This document shows positions 1 through 8,271 of a DNA stretch of 33,579 bases, one piece after another. The stretch is taken from positions 1 to 33,579 of the forward strand of contig JABEVD010000014.1 of the NCBI GenBank assembly GCA_013044025.1, written 5' to 3'. Both the position numbers and the translations under genes were made by a program. Origin of the DNA: Burkholderiales bacterium. Lineage in GTDB: Bacteria > Pseudomonadota > Gammaproteobacteria > Burkholderiales > JABEVD01. The notes under the pieces were generated by a model. That model saw only the letters and a list, made by a program, of their open reading frames with translations, did no database searches and was not told where the DNA came from. How positions within the stretch are numbered: the first letter of the stretch is position 1; the number at the start of each line of letters is the position of its first letter.

Positions 1-1509
1 AACGGCCGGGAATTATTCGAGGAGATGTCGGAGGCGCTATTGGCCCGTGGAAACTGGCAGGGGGAAATCCGGGATTATCGCAAGGATGGATCGCAGCAAA
101 CCCTGCTTTGCAACATCGGCGTCCTCAAGGATGGGGACGGGAATGTCTTCAGACATGTCGCGCAGTTCCGTGACATCACCCACAGGGTCAAGCGAGAAGG
201 GTTGATCTGGAAACAGGCGAATTATGACGTCCTGACCGATCTCCCCAACCGGCGTCTTTTCCTGGACCGCCTCAAGCAGCAGATGAGGATTGCGGATCGG
301 GCGGGCATGCCGCTTGCGCTGCTTTTCATCGATCTCGACCATTTCAAGGAGATCAACGATACACTGGGGCATGCCAAGGGAGATATCCTGCTGAAGGAAG
401 CGGCCCAGCGCATCATCCGCTGCATAAGGGAATCGGACACGGTGGCCCGTATAGGTGGCGACGAATTCACGGTCATTGTGCAGAAATTCTCGGACCGGGG
501 AAAAATCAAAAAGATTGCCCACGCCATACTCCATTCCCTGTCTCATCGTTTCACAATGGGAGAAAATATCGAAGGATTCATTTCCGCCAGCATCGGGATC
601 GCAATCTATCCGGCCGACGCCGACAACACCGAAGATTTGATGAAACATGCGGATCAGGCCATGTATGCCGCCAAGCAGCACGGGCGCAACCGGCTAAGCT
701 TCTACCACACATCCATGCAGACGAAGGTGCGAGAGAAAATGTTGCTCGGCAACGAGTTGAGACAGGCTCTTTCCAGAGGGGAACTGGAGGTTTACTACCA
801 ACCCATCATCGGAATTCCGGATGATGGCACCGTCAAGGCGGAGGCACTTTTACGCTGGGCGCATCCATCCAGGGGCATGGTCAGTCCCGACATCTTCATT
901 CCGCTGGCTGAAGAATCCGGGTTTATTGTGGAAATCGGGAACTGGGTGATGCGGGAAGTCATCTCTTCCATCCAGCAATGGCGGAAAAAATTCGGCGCTG
1001 TCATTCACGTCGGGGTCAACATTTCTCCGACACAGTTCGACCGGGAAGAGGGATTCGACTGGGTCGGCGATTTGATTGATTCGAGTCTTCCTCCCGGCAG
1101 CATCAATATCGAAATTTCGGAAGGCCTTTTGATCCGGAATGCAGACATCGTCAAAAACAGACTCTGCATGTGCCATGCCGCAGGTGTCGAGATATCGATC
1201 GACGATTTCGGAACGGGCCTTTCCGCGCTCTCCTGTCTGAACGAGTTCCCGATCGATTTCATCAAAATAGACCGATCCTTCGTGAACAGGATCGACAGCG
1301 ATGGCACCAGGGAGCTCGTTGAAGCGATCATCCTGATGGCGGGAAAGCTCGGCATGAAAATCGTCACAGAGGGAGTCGAAACGAAAGATCAGCTCGATCT
1401 CATGCAAGCCTTCGGAAGCGATTACATTCAGGGATTCTATTTTTCCCCTCCCGTGACAAGGAATGAGTTCGAAAGGAAGCTGGATATGCCGGGGCAAGGA
1501 TCCCGATAG
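1..1509 (+). CDS. PAS-GGDEF-EAL cyclic-di-GMP signalling protein (5' end outside window)
   Basis: Bifunctional diguanylate cyclase/phosphodiesterase type protein. The frame is open from base 1 through the first internal ATG at 25, so the gene begins upstream and the N-terminus is missing. The first ~55 visible residues end a PAS/PAC domain (KDGSQQTLL ... FRDIT). The GGDEF domain has an intact GGDEF motif at about 454-468 and a product-inhibition RxxD site (RESD) five residues before it. The EAL domain begins near 770 and has EALLRW at about 841, then NISPTQF, EISEG, DDFGTG, KIDRSFV and TEGVET, so the metal and catalytic residues of an active EAL phosphodiesterase all appear present. Both domains therefore look competent. 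No membrane segment is visible in the part shown. The stop TAG is at 1507-1509. Family assignment is very safe; the sensed signal and the net activity are not known. Confidence 0.95.
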   Translation, partial: NGRELFEEMSEALLARGNWQGEIRDYRKDGSQQTLLCNIGVLKDGDGNVFRHVAQFRDITHRVKREGLIWKQANYDVLTDLPNRRLFLDRLKQQMRIADRAGMPLALLFIDLDHFKEINDTLGHAKGDILLKEAAQRIIRCIRESDTVARIGGDEFTVIVQKFSDRGKIKKIAHAILHSLSHRFTMGENIEGFISASIGIAIYPADADNTEDLMKHADQAMYAAKQHGRNRLSFYHTSMQTKVREKMLLGNELRQALSRGELEVYYQPIIGIPDDGTVKAEALLRWAHPSRGMVSPDIFIPLAEESGFIVEIGNWVMREVISSIQQWRKKFGAVIHVGVNISPTQFDREEGFDWVGDLIDSSLPPGSINIEISEGLLIRNADIVKNRLCMCHAAGVEISIDDFGTGLSALSCLNEFPIDFIKIDRSFVNRIDSDGTRELVEAIILMAGKLGMKIVTEGVETKDQLDLMQAFGSDYIQGFYFSPPVTRNEFERKLDMPGQGSR

Positions 1510-1930
1510 CCCGGATTTACCCCATCTTTGACAAAAACCAGTTGCTTTGCGGTTTTTGGCCCCTATTTTTTGCGTAACCATCTGATTATTTGATGGTGCA
1601 TTTTTGGAATCGTTTTGTTGTGCCATTTTAGCTGCATGCAACCCGATTTTCTCTGTATCCCACCTCAATACCGATTACGGCGAGATCTTTCCTGTGCGGA
1701 TTGCAGAGGTCTGCAAGCCCGGGAATTCTCTCCCTGCACGGCGCGCACCAGATCGCCCAGAAATACAGCAACACCAATTTAACGCGCTACTCTGAAAGGC
1801 TCAGCGTATGCCCGTTGTCGCCGCGAAAAGAAAAGCATGCAGTCCGAGCGGAGAATTCAAAAAATGGAAATCAATCAGGAAGAAACCAGGATCGATTACA
1901 GCGAAAAGAATCCAAACGATGAAGCAGGTT
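1510..1930. other. Gene-free, AT-richer spacer with short inverted repeats
   Basis: No credible coding region is seen on either strand between the GGDEF-EAL stop and tRNA-Gly. The base composition is visibly more AT-rich than its surroundings, especially 1528-1620. Three inverted repeats stand out: CAAAAACC/GGTTTTTG (1532-1539/1551-1558), ACCATC/GATGGT (1577-1582/1592-1597, followed by a T run), and a 16-bp near-perfect palindrome TTGCAGA-GG-TCTGCAA (1701-1716). Short open frames here have no recognisable protein character. It may be a decayed region or a terminator region. Confidence 0.5.
1532..1606 (+). terminator. Possible terminator hairpins after the GGDEF-EAL gene
   Basis: Two hairpins follow the stop codon. 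The first has 8-bp arms CAAAAACC/GGTTTTTG with an 11-nt loop. The second has 6-bp arms ACCATC/GATGGT with a 9-nt loop and is followed by GCATTTTTGG. Both are AT-rich or short, and the T-tracts are imperfect, so an intrinsic terminator is plausible but not secure. Confidence 0.35.
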
Positions 1931-2005
1931 TGGAGCGGGAAACGAGGTTCGAACTCGCGACCCCAACCTTGGCAAGGTTGTGCTCTACCACTGAGCTATT
2001 CCCGC
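1931..2005 (-). tRNA. tRNA-Gly (anticodon GCC)
   Basis: Reading the minus strand, the acceptor arm GCGGGAA pairs with TTCCCGC. The D arm is GCTC..GAGC, the anticodon arm CAACC-TTGCCAA-GGTTG carries anticodon GCC, and the T arm has GTTCGAA. The discriminator base is U, usual for bacterial tRNA-Gly, and the CCA end is encoded (1931-1933). Mature length is 75 nt with CCA. It follows pgsA on the same strand but has its own consensus promoter, which overlaps the pgsA stop. Confidence 0.97.
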
Positions 2006-2024
2006 GTCGCTGCAAGAAGTCGCC

Positions 2025-2052
2025 ATTATAAGGATTTCTGGAGCATTGTCAA
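2025..2052 (-). promoter_or_regulatory. Sigma-70 promoter of tRNA-Gly overlapping the pgsA stop codon
   Basis: On the minus strand a perfect -35 TTGACA (2052-2047) is followed after 16 nt by a perfect -10 TATAAT (2030-2025). The expected start is near 2018, giving a leader of about 12 nt before the mature 5' end at 2005. The TGA stop of pgsA (2051-2049) lies inside the -35 hexamer. Full consensus hexamers fit a strongly expressed stable-RNA gene. Confidence 0.85.
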
Positions 2053-2612
2053 CTCCCCCTGCTGCCGAAAGCCATTTTGAGGTAATACGCCATCGAAATC
2101 AGCGTGAGAATGGCGGCCAGATAAATGAGCCAGGTGCCGAGCCACTCGCTGTCGATCCCCACCGCATTTCCGTCGTAGAGCAGAAGCAGGATCGCCACCA
2201 TCTGGGAAGCGGTCTTCACCTTGCCGAGCATGGAAACCGCGACGCTTGCCGCATCCCCCACCTTCGCCATCCATTCCCGAAGCGCGGAAATGGCGATTTC
2301 CCTGCCGATGATGATGAAGGCGACGATTTCATTGGCGCGCCCGAGTTTCACCAGCACGATGAGGGCCGCCGCCACCATCAGCTTGTCCGCGACCGGGTCG
2401 AGGAAAGCGCCAAATGCGGAAGTCTGCTTCAGGGCGCGTGCGAGATAACCGTCCAGCCAGTCGGTCACCGCAGCGAACAGGAACAGCAGCGCCGAAAACA
2501 GGTTCTTTTGCGCCGAAGACATCAGCGTATCCGGAAAATAGAACATGCCCACGACCAGCGGAATCAGGAGAATCCTGAGCCAGGTGAGAAGATTGGGAAT
2601 GGTGTAGGGCAC
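2049..2612 (-). CDS. pgsA: CDP-diacylglycerol--glycerol-3-phosphate 3-phosphatidyltransferase
   Basis: Inner-membrane enzyme that makes phosphatidylglycerophosphate from CDP-diacylglycerol and glycerol-3-phosphate, the committed step to phosphatidylglycerol and cardiolipin. The 187-residue protein has the CDP-alcohol phosphatidyltransferase signature DGxxAR...GxxxDxxxD in the stretch DWLDGYLARAL / FGAFLDPVADK, and several hydrophobic segments; the length is normal. The start is GTG at 2612, one base after the uvrC stop, and the product begins MPYTIPNLLT as expected for the family. It is the last protein gene of the long minus-strand block. The uvrC-pgsA-tRNA-Gly order is widespread in proteobacteria. 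Confidence 0.95.
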   Translation of the reverse strand: MPYTIPNLLTWLRILLIPLVVGMFYFPDTLMSSAQKNLFSALLFLFAAVTDWLDGYLARALKQTSAFGAFLDPVADKLMVAAALIVLVKLGRANEIVAFIIIGREIAISALREWMAKVGDAASVAVSMLGKVKTASQMVAILLLLYDGNAVGIDSEWLGTWLIYLAAILTLISMAYYLKMAFGSRGS

Positions 2613-2613
2613 G

Positions 2614-4404
2614 TCAGTGTAAGTGTCTGTATATTTTTTCAGCCAGCGCGCGGCTGATTCCGTCGGCCTGTTCGAGATCCTCGATGCTCGCCGCGAGCAC
2701 CCCTTTCAGTCCGCCGAAACGGGTGAGCAGGCTCTGCCTCCTCTTCGCTCCCACGCCCTCGATTTCCTCGAGGCGGGAAGTCGTTCTGGCTTTCCCCCTT
2801 TTCGCGCGATGTCCCGAGATCGCAAAGCGGTGCGCTTCGTCCCTGATTCTCTGGACGAGCAGCAGGCCTGGATGGTCTCTTCCCAATTGTAACGGTTTTT
2901 CACGGTCCGGGAAAACCAGCATGTCGTTTTCGGGCTTTCTGCCCTCCCCCTTCGAGATCCCGATCATGGCAGACTCGATTCCGAGATCGGCCAGCACTTC
3001 GCGCGCCACCGCAACCTGCCCTCTTCCGCCGTCGATGAGGATGAGATCGGGCAGGATCCCTTCCCCTTTCGCGATCTTGCGGTAGCGCTTCTCCAGCGCC
3101 ATCCGCATCGCGCCGTAATCGTCTCCGGGCGTTCCTTCGATGTTGTAGCGACGGTATTCCGAATTCTGCAGATCCAGTCTGTCGTAGACCACGCAGGAAG
3201 CGACGGTCGCCTCCCCCATGGTGTGGCTGATGTCGAAGCATTCGATCCGGGAAGGGATTTCCTCCAGATCGAGCGCATCGCGCAGGGCTTCCAGCCTCGC
3301 CTCCTGGGTGAGTTTCTCGCCGATCCTCCTGGACAGCGCAAGGCGCGCGTTTTCCTTCGCCATGTCGAGCCATACCCTTCTTTCCCCGACCGGATCGCAC
3401 TGGATCAGCACTTCGTGTCCCGCTTCCCGCCCCAGGGCTTCCGCAAGCGCTTCGTACTCTCCTTCGATGCCGATCAGGAGCCTTGGCGGCACCGGAGAGG
3501 AAAGGTAATGCTGGGCGAGAAAAGCCTCCATCACCTCGTCCAGCTCCCTTCCTTCCGCGTTCTTCGGAAAATGACTCTTGTCCCCGAGATGCTGCCCGCC
3601 GCGAATCATCGCCACGTTCACGCAGATCGCCCCCCCTTCCCCTTCTGCCGCGATCACGTCGACATCGACCTCGCTTGCGCTCGAAACATACTGTTTCTCC
3701 TGCACCCTTCTGAGGGACTGCATCTGGTCGCGGTAGAGGGCCGCCTTTTCGTATTCGAATGCCTCCGATGCCCGGTTCATTTTTTCCGCGAGTTCCTGGA
3801 GGAGTTCGTTCTGCCTGCCGGACAGGAAGGATGAAGCTGCCTTCACGTCATCGGCGTAGGATTCCTTCGAAACCAGGTCCACGCAGGGCGCGCTGCAACG
3901 CCCGATCTGGTGCAGCAAACAGGGGCGGGAACGGTTGGAAAACACGCTGTCCTCGCAGGTCCTGAGCTTGAAAATCTTCTGCAGGAGGTGGATCGCCTCT
4001 TTCGCGGCCCATGCGTTCGGATAGGGACCGAAAAAGCGATGCTTCCTGTCGAGGGCGCCGCGATAATAAGCGAGCCTCGGAAACTCGTGTCCGGTGAGCT
4101 GGATGTAGGGATAGGATTTGTCGTCCCGGAACAGGATGTTGAAGCGTGGCGAGAGCGACTTGATGAGGTTGTTCTCGAGGATCAGCGCCTCCGCCTCGGT
4201 TCTCGTCACGGTGGTCTCGATCGAGGCGATCTGGGAGACCATCAGCCTGATTCTCGGCGAATGGTCGTTCTTCTGGAAATAGGAGGAAACCCTGCGCCTG
4301 AGTTCCCTCGCCTTGCCCACATAAATGACGACGCCGCTCGCATCGATCATCCTGTAGACGCCCGGCTTGAGCGGAAGGGAAGCTGCCGAGGCCTTCAGGT
4401 CCAA
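2614..4404 (-). CDS. uvrC: Excinuclease ABC subunit C
   Basis: Makes the 3' and 5' incisions of nucleotide excision repair with UvrB on damaged DNA. The protein is 596 residues, normal for UvrC. The GIY-YIG nuclease domain is N-terminal (PGVYRM at 14-19, IYVGKA at 27-32). A UVR/UvrB-binding region follows near residues 200-235 ([13 protein letters not shown]), then the RNase H-like second nuclease ([21 protein letters not shown]), and tandem helix-hairpin-helix motifs at the C-terminus ([13 protein letters not shown]). The start is a TTG at 4404, chosen because it is preceded by GAGGA and leaves the usual short N-terminus before LPLKPGVY. The frame stays open further upstream, but that stretch overlaps other genes and has no UvrC similarity. 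It lies 2 bp after the tautomerase and 1 bp before pgsA. Confidence 0.95.
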   Translation of the reverse strand: MDLKASAASLPLKPGVYRMIDASGVVIYVGKARELRRRVSSYFQKNDHSPRIRLMVSQIASIETTVTRTEAEALILENNLIKSLSPRFNILFRDDKSYPYIQLTGHEFPRLAYYRGALDRKHRFFGPYPNAWAAKEAIHLLQKIFKLRTCEDSVFSNRSRPCLLHQIGRCSAPCVDLVSKESYADDVKAASSFLSGRQNELLQELAEKMNRASEAFEYEKAALYRDQMQSLRRVQEKQYVSSASEVDVDVIAAEGEGGAICVNVAMIRGGQHLGDKSHFPKNAEGRELDEVMEAFLAQHYLSSPVPPRLLIGIEGEYEALAEALGREAGHEVLIQCDPVGERRVWLDMAKENARLALSRRIGEKLTQEARLEALRDALDLEEIPSRIECFDISHTMGEATVASCVVYDRLDLQNSEYRRYNIEGTPGDDYGAMRMALEKRYRKIAKGEGILPDLILIDGGRGQVAVAREVLADLGIESAMIGISKGEGRKPENDMLVFPDREKPLQLGRDHPGLLLVQRIRDEAHRFAISGHRAKRGKARTTSRLEEIEGVGAKRRQSLLTRFGGLKGVLAASIEDLEQADGISRALAEKIYRHLH

Positions 4405-4406
4405 GG

Positions 4407-4592
4407 TTATTCCTCGTCGAGCAGCTTCCCCGCGATCGCCCAGTTCTCGTCGGCGAGTTCGTCGAAGGAAATATAGGTATAGGAGGCGGGCTTTCCCGCG
4501 ATGCGCTCCAGCGTATCGGTGAATTCCTCGGCGATCCTTTTTTTCTGCTCGCGGGTGAGCTGGCCCGCGAGCCTGACATTCACATAGGGCAT
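4407..4592 (-). CDS. 4-oxalocrotonate tautomerase family protein
   Basis: Small 61-residue protein of the tautomerase (4-OT) superfamily. It begins Met-Pro, and after Met removal Pro1 would be the catalytic base typical of the family. The pattern PYVNVRLAG...[17 protein letters not shown] fits one beta-alpha-beta unit of a hexameric 4-OT. The usual Arg pair is only partly recognisable, so the substrate cannot be assigned, and no aromatic degradation genes lie nearby. The ATG at 4592 lies inside the 3' end of the uracil-DNA glycosylase gene (13-nt overlap), and the stop is 2 nt before the uvrC start, so expression is probably coupled to those DNA-repair genes. Function in this context is unknown. 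Confidence 0.85.
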   Translation of the reverse strand: MPYVNVRLAGQLTREQKKRIAEEFTDTLERIAGKPASYTYISFDELADENWAIAGKLLDEE

Positions 4593-5218
4593 GCCTGTTT
4601 CTCCAGATGATTCCTGATGGACGCGAACACTTCCCCGAACATTTCGGCGGTGAGCCGCTTGGTCTGGGTATTATAACGGCTGCAATGGTAGCTGTCGTAG
4701 AGCATCCATCGTCCGATTTCATGCACCCTGCCGTGACCGAATGGATGATCCTTCGCCTTTTTTCCGATCGCAGTCAGCACCGCGTTGTGGGCGATGGTGC
4801 CGAGCGCGAGGATCGCAGCCCCATCCTTCAGGTCCGAGATTTCGGCACAGAGATAGGCATTGCAGGTCCGGATTTCGGAGGTTTCCGGCTTGTTGGCAGG
4901 AGGCAGGCATTTCACCGCATTGGTGATCCTGCAATCGACAAGGCGAAGGTCGTCTCCCGGCCCGGAAACCGGGCTCGAGGAAAATCCATGCCGATGGAGC
5001 GTCTCGTAGAGCAGGATTCCGGCATGGTCCCCGGTGAAAGGGCGGCCGGTTCGATTGGCGCCATGCATTCCGGGCGCGAGCCCGACCACGAGCAGGGAAG
5101 GATGATCGTCCCCGAAAGGCGCGACCGGCCTTGCATGGTAGTCGGGATGATTCTTGCCCACCTCGTCGAGAAAAGTGGAAAGGCGCGGGCATTTCCTGCA
5201 GTGAAGATCGAATTTCAT
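4580..5218 (-). CDS. Uracil-DNA glycosylase, family 5 type, with [4Fe-4S] ligands
   Basis: Base-excision repair glycosylase removing uracil (and in family 5 often hypoxanthine) from DNA. The 212-residue protein has the family 5 active-site loop [19 protein letters not shown] at 46-64 and the C-terminal loop [10 protein letters not shown] around His178. Four cysteines with the expected spacing (C7, C10, C104, C119: CX2C and CX14C) would bind a [4Fe-4S] cluster. In the third motif the common HPS is HCS. I believe this is a known proteobacterial variant, but it should be checked. It overlaps the CDF gene by 4 nt (ATGA) and the tautomerase gene by 13 nt, and lies two genes before uvrC, making a small DNA-repair group. 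Confidence 0.88.
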   Translation of the reverse strand: MKFDLHCRKCPRLSTFLDEVGKNHPDYHARPVAPFGDDHPSLLVVGLAPGMHGANRTGRPFTGDHAGILLYETLHRHGFSSSPVSGPGDDLRLVDCRITNAVKCLPPANKPETSEIRTCNAYLCAEISDLKDGAAILALGTIAHNAVLTAIGKKAKDHPFGHGRVHEIGRWMLYDSYHCSRYNTQTKRLTAEMFGEVFASIRNHLEKQACPM

Positions 5219-6129
5219 ACGAGATGCTCCGGCGCGAGCTGACAGGGGTGGGCGGGATCGCCCATCTCGACCTGCAGCGTCGCATGCCCGATGTGGAAGG
5301 CTTCGTGAAGATAACCTGAAATGCCCGAGAGGAATGCATCTCCAGGATGGCCCTGCGGCATCACGAGATGCGCGGTGAGCGCGATTTCGGTGGTGCTCAT
5401 TCCCCAGATGTGCAGGTCATGCACTTCCGATACGCCGGGAAGCGCTGCAAGATATTTGCGCACGGCCGCAGGATCGATGTCTTCCGGCACCGCATCCAGG
5501 GCGAGCCCGATCGAATCCTTGAGGAGATCCCAGGTGCCGTAGATGACGACAATGGAAACCAGAAGGCTCATCGCCGGATCGATCCAGCCCGCGCCCGTAT
5601 AGACCACGAGCACGCCGGAGCAGGCGACCCCGAGGGAGACCGCGGCATCCGCCGCCATGTGCAGGAAGGCTGCGCGGATATTGAGATCATGGCTTCCGTG
5701 GCGCAGCAGCAGCGCGGTCGAGACGTTGACCACGAAGCCGAACAGCGCCACCCAGGCGACCACGCTGCCGTTCACGGCTTCAGGATGCCCGATCCTGGAA
5801 GCGGCCTCGAACATGATCCCTCCGGTGACGACGAGCAGCAGGATCGCATTGAACAGGCCGGCGAGAATCGAGGAACTCCTGAATCCGTACGTATAGCGCG
5901 CCGAAGGAATGCGCTTCGAGAGGATCGCAGCCCCCCATGCCAGAAGCAATGCCAGCACGTCGCCGAAATTGTGACCTGCGTCCGCGAGAAGCGCGAGAGA
6001 ATGGCTTGTCCATCCCCAGAAGGCTTCGGCGAAGACGAAGGCGAGATTGAGCGCGATGCCGATTCCGAAAGCGCGCGAATGGTCATGATGATGGTGATGA
6101 TGACCGTGATCGTGATGATGATGCCCCAT
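5215..6129 (-). CDS. Cation diffusion facilitator family transporter (zinc type)
   Basis: Inner-membrane metal/proton antiporter of the CDF family, CzcD/ZitB-like. The 304-residue protein opens with a histidine-rich cytoplasmic tail (MGHHHHDHGHHHHHHDH), then about six membrane segments and a soluble C-terminal domain (VRKYLAALPGVSEVHDLHIWGM). Two HxxxD metal motifs are visible, HNFGD in the second membrane segment and HMAAD in the fifth; this His/Asp pairing indicates Zn(II) (or Cd/Co) export rather than iron or manganese. The ATG at 6129 overlaps the nagZ stop by one base (TAATG) and the end overlaps the glycosylase start by 4 nt. It is not a usual member of the nagZ-uvrC neighbourhood. Confidence 0.93.
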   Translation of the reverse strand: MGHHHHDHGHHHHHHDHSRAFGIGIALNLAFVFAEAFWGWTSHSLALLADAGHNFGDVLALLLAWGAAILSKRIPSARYTYGFRSSSILAGLFNAILLLVVTGGIMFEAASRIGHPEAVNGSVVAWVALFGFVVNVSTALLLRHGSHDLNIRAAFLHMAADAAVSLGVACSGVLVVYTGAGWIDPAMSLLVSIVVIYGTWDLLKDSIGLALDAVPEDIDPAAVRKYLAALPGVSEVHDLHIWGMSTTEIALTAHLVMPQGHPGDAFLSGISGYLHEAFHIGHATLQVEMGDPAHPCQLAPEHLV

Positions 6130-7178
6130 TACAGAAGTAGCTCCCCGGCCTGGACCCCGATTTGCGCGACATGATGCAGCGCATCCAGATAATCTCCGTC
6201 TTCCCTCAATTCGTTCCAGGACTTCGGATGCGGCCTGCCGTGCATCCTGGCGAGCCTCGCCATCGAAACCGCTGGAATTTCGCGCTTTAGCGCCATGAGC
6301 AATTCCTCCGCCGAATCAGGGTCGTTGCAGACGAGGGCCATGTCGCAACCTGCCGCAAATGCGGCTTGCGCGCGGGCGACGATCCCGCCCGCGACCGATG
6401 CGCCTTCCATGCTGAGGTCGTCGCTGAACACCACCCCTTCGAAGCCGAGTCGATTGCGGAGGATTTCCTGCAGCCAGATTTTCGAAAATCCGGCCGGCGC
6501 CGAATCGACCGCAGGATAGATCACATGCGCGGGCATCACAGCCGCAAGTCCGTAGGAAATCATGCGACGGAAAGGCAACAGGTCCTTTTCATCGATCTCC
6601 TCGAAAGATCGTTCGTCCACCGGAATCGCCACATGGGAATCCGCCGCGACATGACCGTGACCGGGAAAATGCTTGCCCACTGCGGCCATCCCGCCTTCCT
6701 TCAGGCCCGTCATCAGGCTGTGGGCGAGCGTTGCGATCGCTTCCGGATCGCCATGGAAGGATCGGTCCCCGATCACCCCGCTCCTGCCGTGATCGACATC
6801 CAGCACCGGAGTGAAGCTGAAATCCACCCCGCAGGCGCGAAGTTCGGACGCGAGCACGAAGCCGGTCTGCTTCGCCAGATGCTTCGCGCGGGTTGGGTGA
6901 TGATCCCATATTTTCCCGAGTTCACGCATCGCCGGAATCCTGGTGAATCCTTCCCTGAAGCGCTGCACCCTCCCCCCCTCGTGATCGACCGCGATCAGGA
7001 GCGGCGGGGAACGCAAGGCATGGATCGAGGAGCAAAGCGCCTTCAGTTGCTCCACGGACTGAAAATTTCGCGAAAACAGGATCACTCCGCCCACCAGCGG
7101 ATGCAGGAGCCTGTTTCTTTCCGCCGCGGAAAGCTCGAAACCTGCCACATCCACCATCACAGGACCCAGCGCCATCAT
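6129..7178 (-). CDS. nagZ: Beta-N-acetylhexosaminidase of peptidoglycan recycling
   Basis: Cytoplasmic GH3 enzyme that cleaves GlcNAc from 1,6-anhydro-muropeptides during cell-wall recycling. The 349-residue product starts [16 protein letters not shown] and contains VDHEGGRVQRFREGFTRIP, the His/Asp catalytic loop KHFPGHGHVAADSH, and SDDLSMEGA with the nucleophile Asp. The start is placed at the ATG at 7178, which overlaps the acpS stop (ATGA) and is preceded by GGAGGGG; the ATG at 7175 is equally possible. The longer open frame upstream is acpS sequence in another frame. Confidence 0.95.
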   Translation of the reverse strand: MMALGPVMVDVAGFELSAAERNRLLHPLVGGVILFSRNFQSVEQLKALCSSIHALRSPPLLIAVDHEGGRVQRFREGFTRIPAMRELGKIWDHHPTRAKHLAKQTGFVLASELRACGVDFSFTPVLDVDHGRSGVIGDRSFHGDPEAIATLAHSLMTGLKEGGMAAVGKHFPGHGHVAADSHVAIPVDERSFEEIDEKDLLPFRRMISYGLAAVMPAHVIYPAVDSAPAGFSKIWLQEILRNRLGFEGVVFSDDLSMEGASVAGGIVARAQAAFAAGCDMALVCNDPDSAEELLMALKREIPAVSMARLARMHGRPHPKSWNELREDGDYLDALHHVAQIGVQAGELLL

Positions 7179-7555
7179 TTCCCCTCCAGAACCACGAAGG
7201 CGCAGGCTACGCTCTTCTCGTCGCTGATGCTGAGATGGTGATTCGAGATGCCGCGAAATTCCAGAAAGGCGGAAAGCTCCTCGTCGAAAGCGAAGGAAGG
7301 CTTGCCGAGTTCGTCCTTCACCACGGAAATCCTGCCGAAAGTGACGGGATGGCGCAATCCGGTTCCGACCGCCTTGGAAAATGCTTCCTTGGCGGCAAAG
7401 CGCTTGGAGAGGAAGCGCATCCTGTCCGCGCTCTTCATGTAATCCCCCCATTCCAGATCGGTGAGGATGCGCCTTGCCAGTCGCTCGCCGAATTTTTCCA
7501 GGAGCGCCTCCATTCTGGATGTCTCCACGATGTCCGCGCCGATTCCGTGGATCAT
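7175..7555 (-). CDS. acpS: Holo-[acyl-carrier-protein] synthase
   Basis: Transfers 4'-phosphopantetheine from CoA to the serine of acyl carrier protein, needed for fatty acid synthesis. The 126-residue protein has the Mg-binding Asp in GIGADIVE near the N-terminus and the second family signature [15 protein letters not shown]; the length is normal. It sits between pdxJ and nagZ with 4-nt ATGA overlaps on both sides. The pdxJ-acpS pair is a conserved proteobacterial arrangement that links vitamin B6 synthesis and lipid synthesis genes transcriptionally. Confidence 0.96.
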   Translation of the reverse strand: MIHGIGADIVETSRMEALLEKFGERLARRILTDLEWGDYMKSADRMRFLSKRFAAKEAFSKAVGTGLRHPVTFGRISVVKDELGKPSFAFDEELSAFLEFRGISNHHLSISDEKSVACAFVVLEGK

Positions 7556-8271
7556 CTCGCAGCCAGCATGAGATGCTTCATGGTGCGGATCGCCTCCGGC
7601 AGTCCTTCGAAAATCGCACGTGCGACGATGGCATGGCCGATGTTGAGTTCGCCAATTTCGGGGATCGCCGCGATCGGCTGAACATTGTGATAATCGAGGC
7701 CGTGCCCGGCATTGACTTCGAGACCGGCCGACTTCGCATGTCTTGCCGCTTTCACGATTCTTGCGAATTCGGCATCCCGCGCTTCCCCCCTGAAATCGGC
7801 ATAATGCCCGGTATGGATTTCGATGACCGGAGCGCCTGCGGCAAGCGCTGCGTCGATCTGTTCGAAGCTCGGATCGATGAAAAGGGAAACCCGGATTCCC
7901 GCATCGGCAAGCCTCGCACAGGCCTCCTTCACCCGGTCGAAATGGGCAACCACATCGAGCCCCCCTTCCGTGGTGAGTTCCTCGCGGCGCTCCGGCACGA
8001 GACAGATGTCCTGCGGGCGGATCCTGGTCGCGATGCCGATCATTTCTTCGGTCACCGCCGATTCGAGGTTCATCCTGGTCTGCAGGATTTCGCGCAGGAT
8101 CTCGACATCCCGGTCCTGGATATGGCGCCGATCCTCCCGCAGATGCAGGGTGATGGAATCGGCGCCATGCTGTTCCGCGAGCAATGCGGCATGGATCGGA
8201 CTGGGATAGGTCGTCCCGCGCGCCTCGCGCACCGTGGCGACATGATCGATATTGAAGCCGAGCTGAATCAT
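7552..8271 (-). CDS. pdxJ: Pyridoxine 5'-phosphate synthase
   Basis: Condenses 1-deoxyxylulose-5-phosphate with 3-amino-2-oxopropyl phosphate to form pyridoxine 5'-phosphate. The 239-residue TIM-barrel protein has the family's N-terminus ([18 protein letters not shown]), [15 protein letters not shown], and C-terminal [11 protein letters not shown]. The ATG at 8271 is chosen since it overlaps the recO TGA (ATGA) and gives the standard N-terminus; upstream frame extension is only recO read out of frame. The gene overlaps acpS by 4 nt. Confidence 0.96.
   Translation of the reverse strand: MIQLGFNIDHVATVREARGTTYPSPIHAALLAEQHGADSITLHLREDRRHIQDRDVEILREILQTRMNLESAVTEEMIGIATRIRPQDICLVPERREELTTEGGLDVVAHFDRVKEACARLADAGIRVSLFIDPSFEQIDAALAAGAPVIEIHTGHYADFRGEARDAEFARIVKAARHAKSAGLEVNAGHGLDYHNVQPIAAIPEIGELNIGHAIVARAIFEGLPEAIRTMKHLMLAAR

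Noticed and set aside
1510-1700. Insertion sequence end in the AT-rich spacer
   Set aside because: No transposase fragment or defined terminal repeat could be recognised.
1808-2080. Small plus-strand frames through the tRNA-Gly locus (GSNSRPQPWQGCALPLSYSR-like and RFELATPTLARLCSTTELF-like)
   Set aside because: These are translations of antisense tRNA-Gly, a well-known source of false genes.
4405-4722. N-terminal extension of uvrC
   Set aside because: It is the tautomerase/glycosylase region read out of frame and lacks UvrC similarity; the TTG at 4404 with a GAGGA site fits the family.
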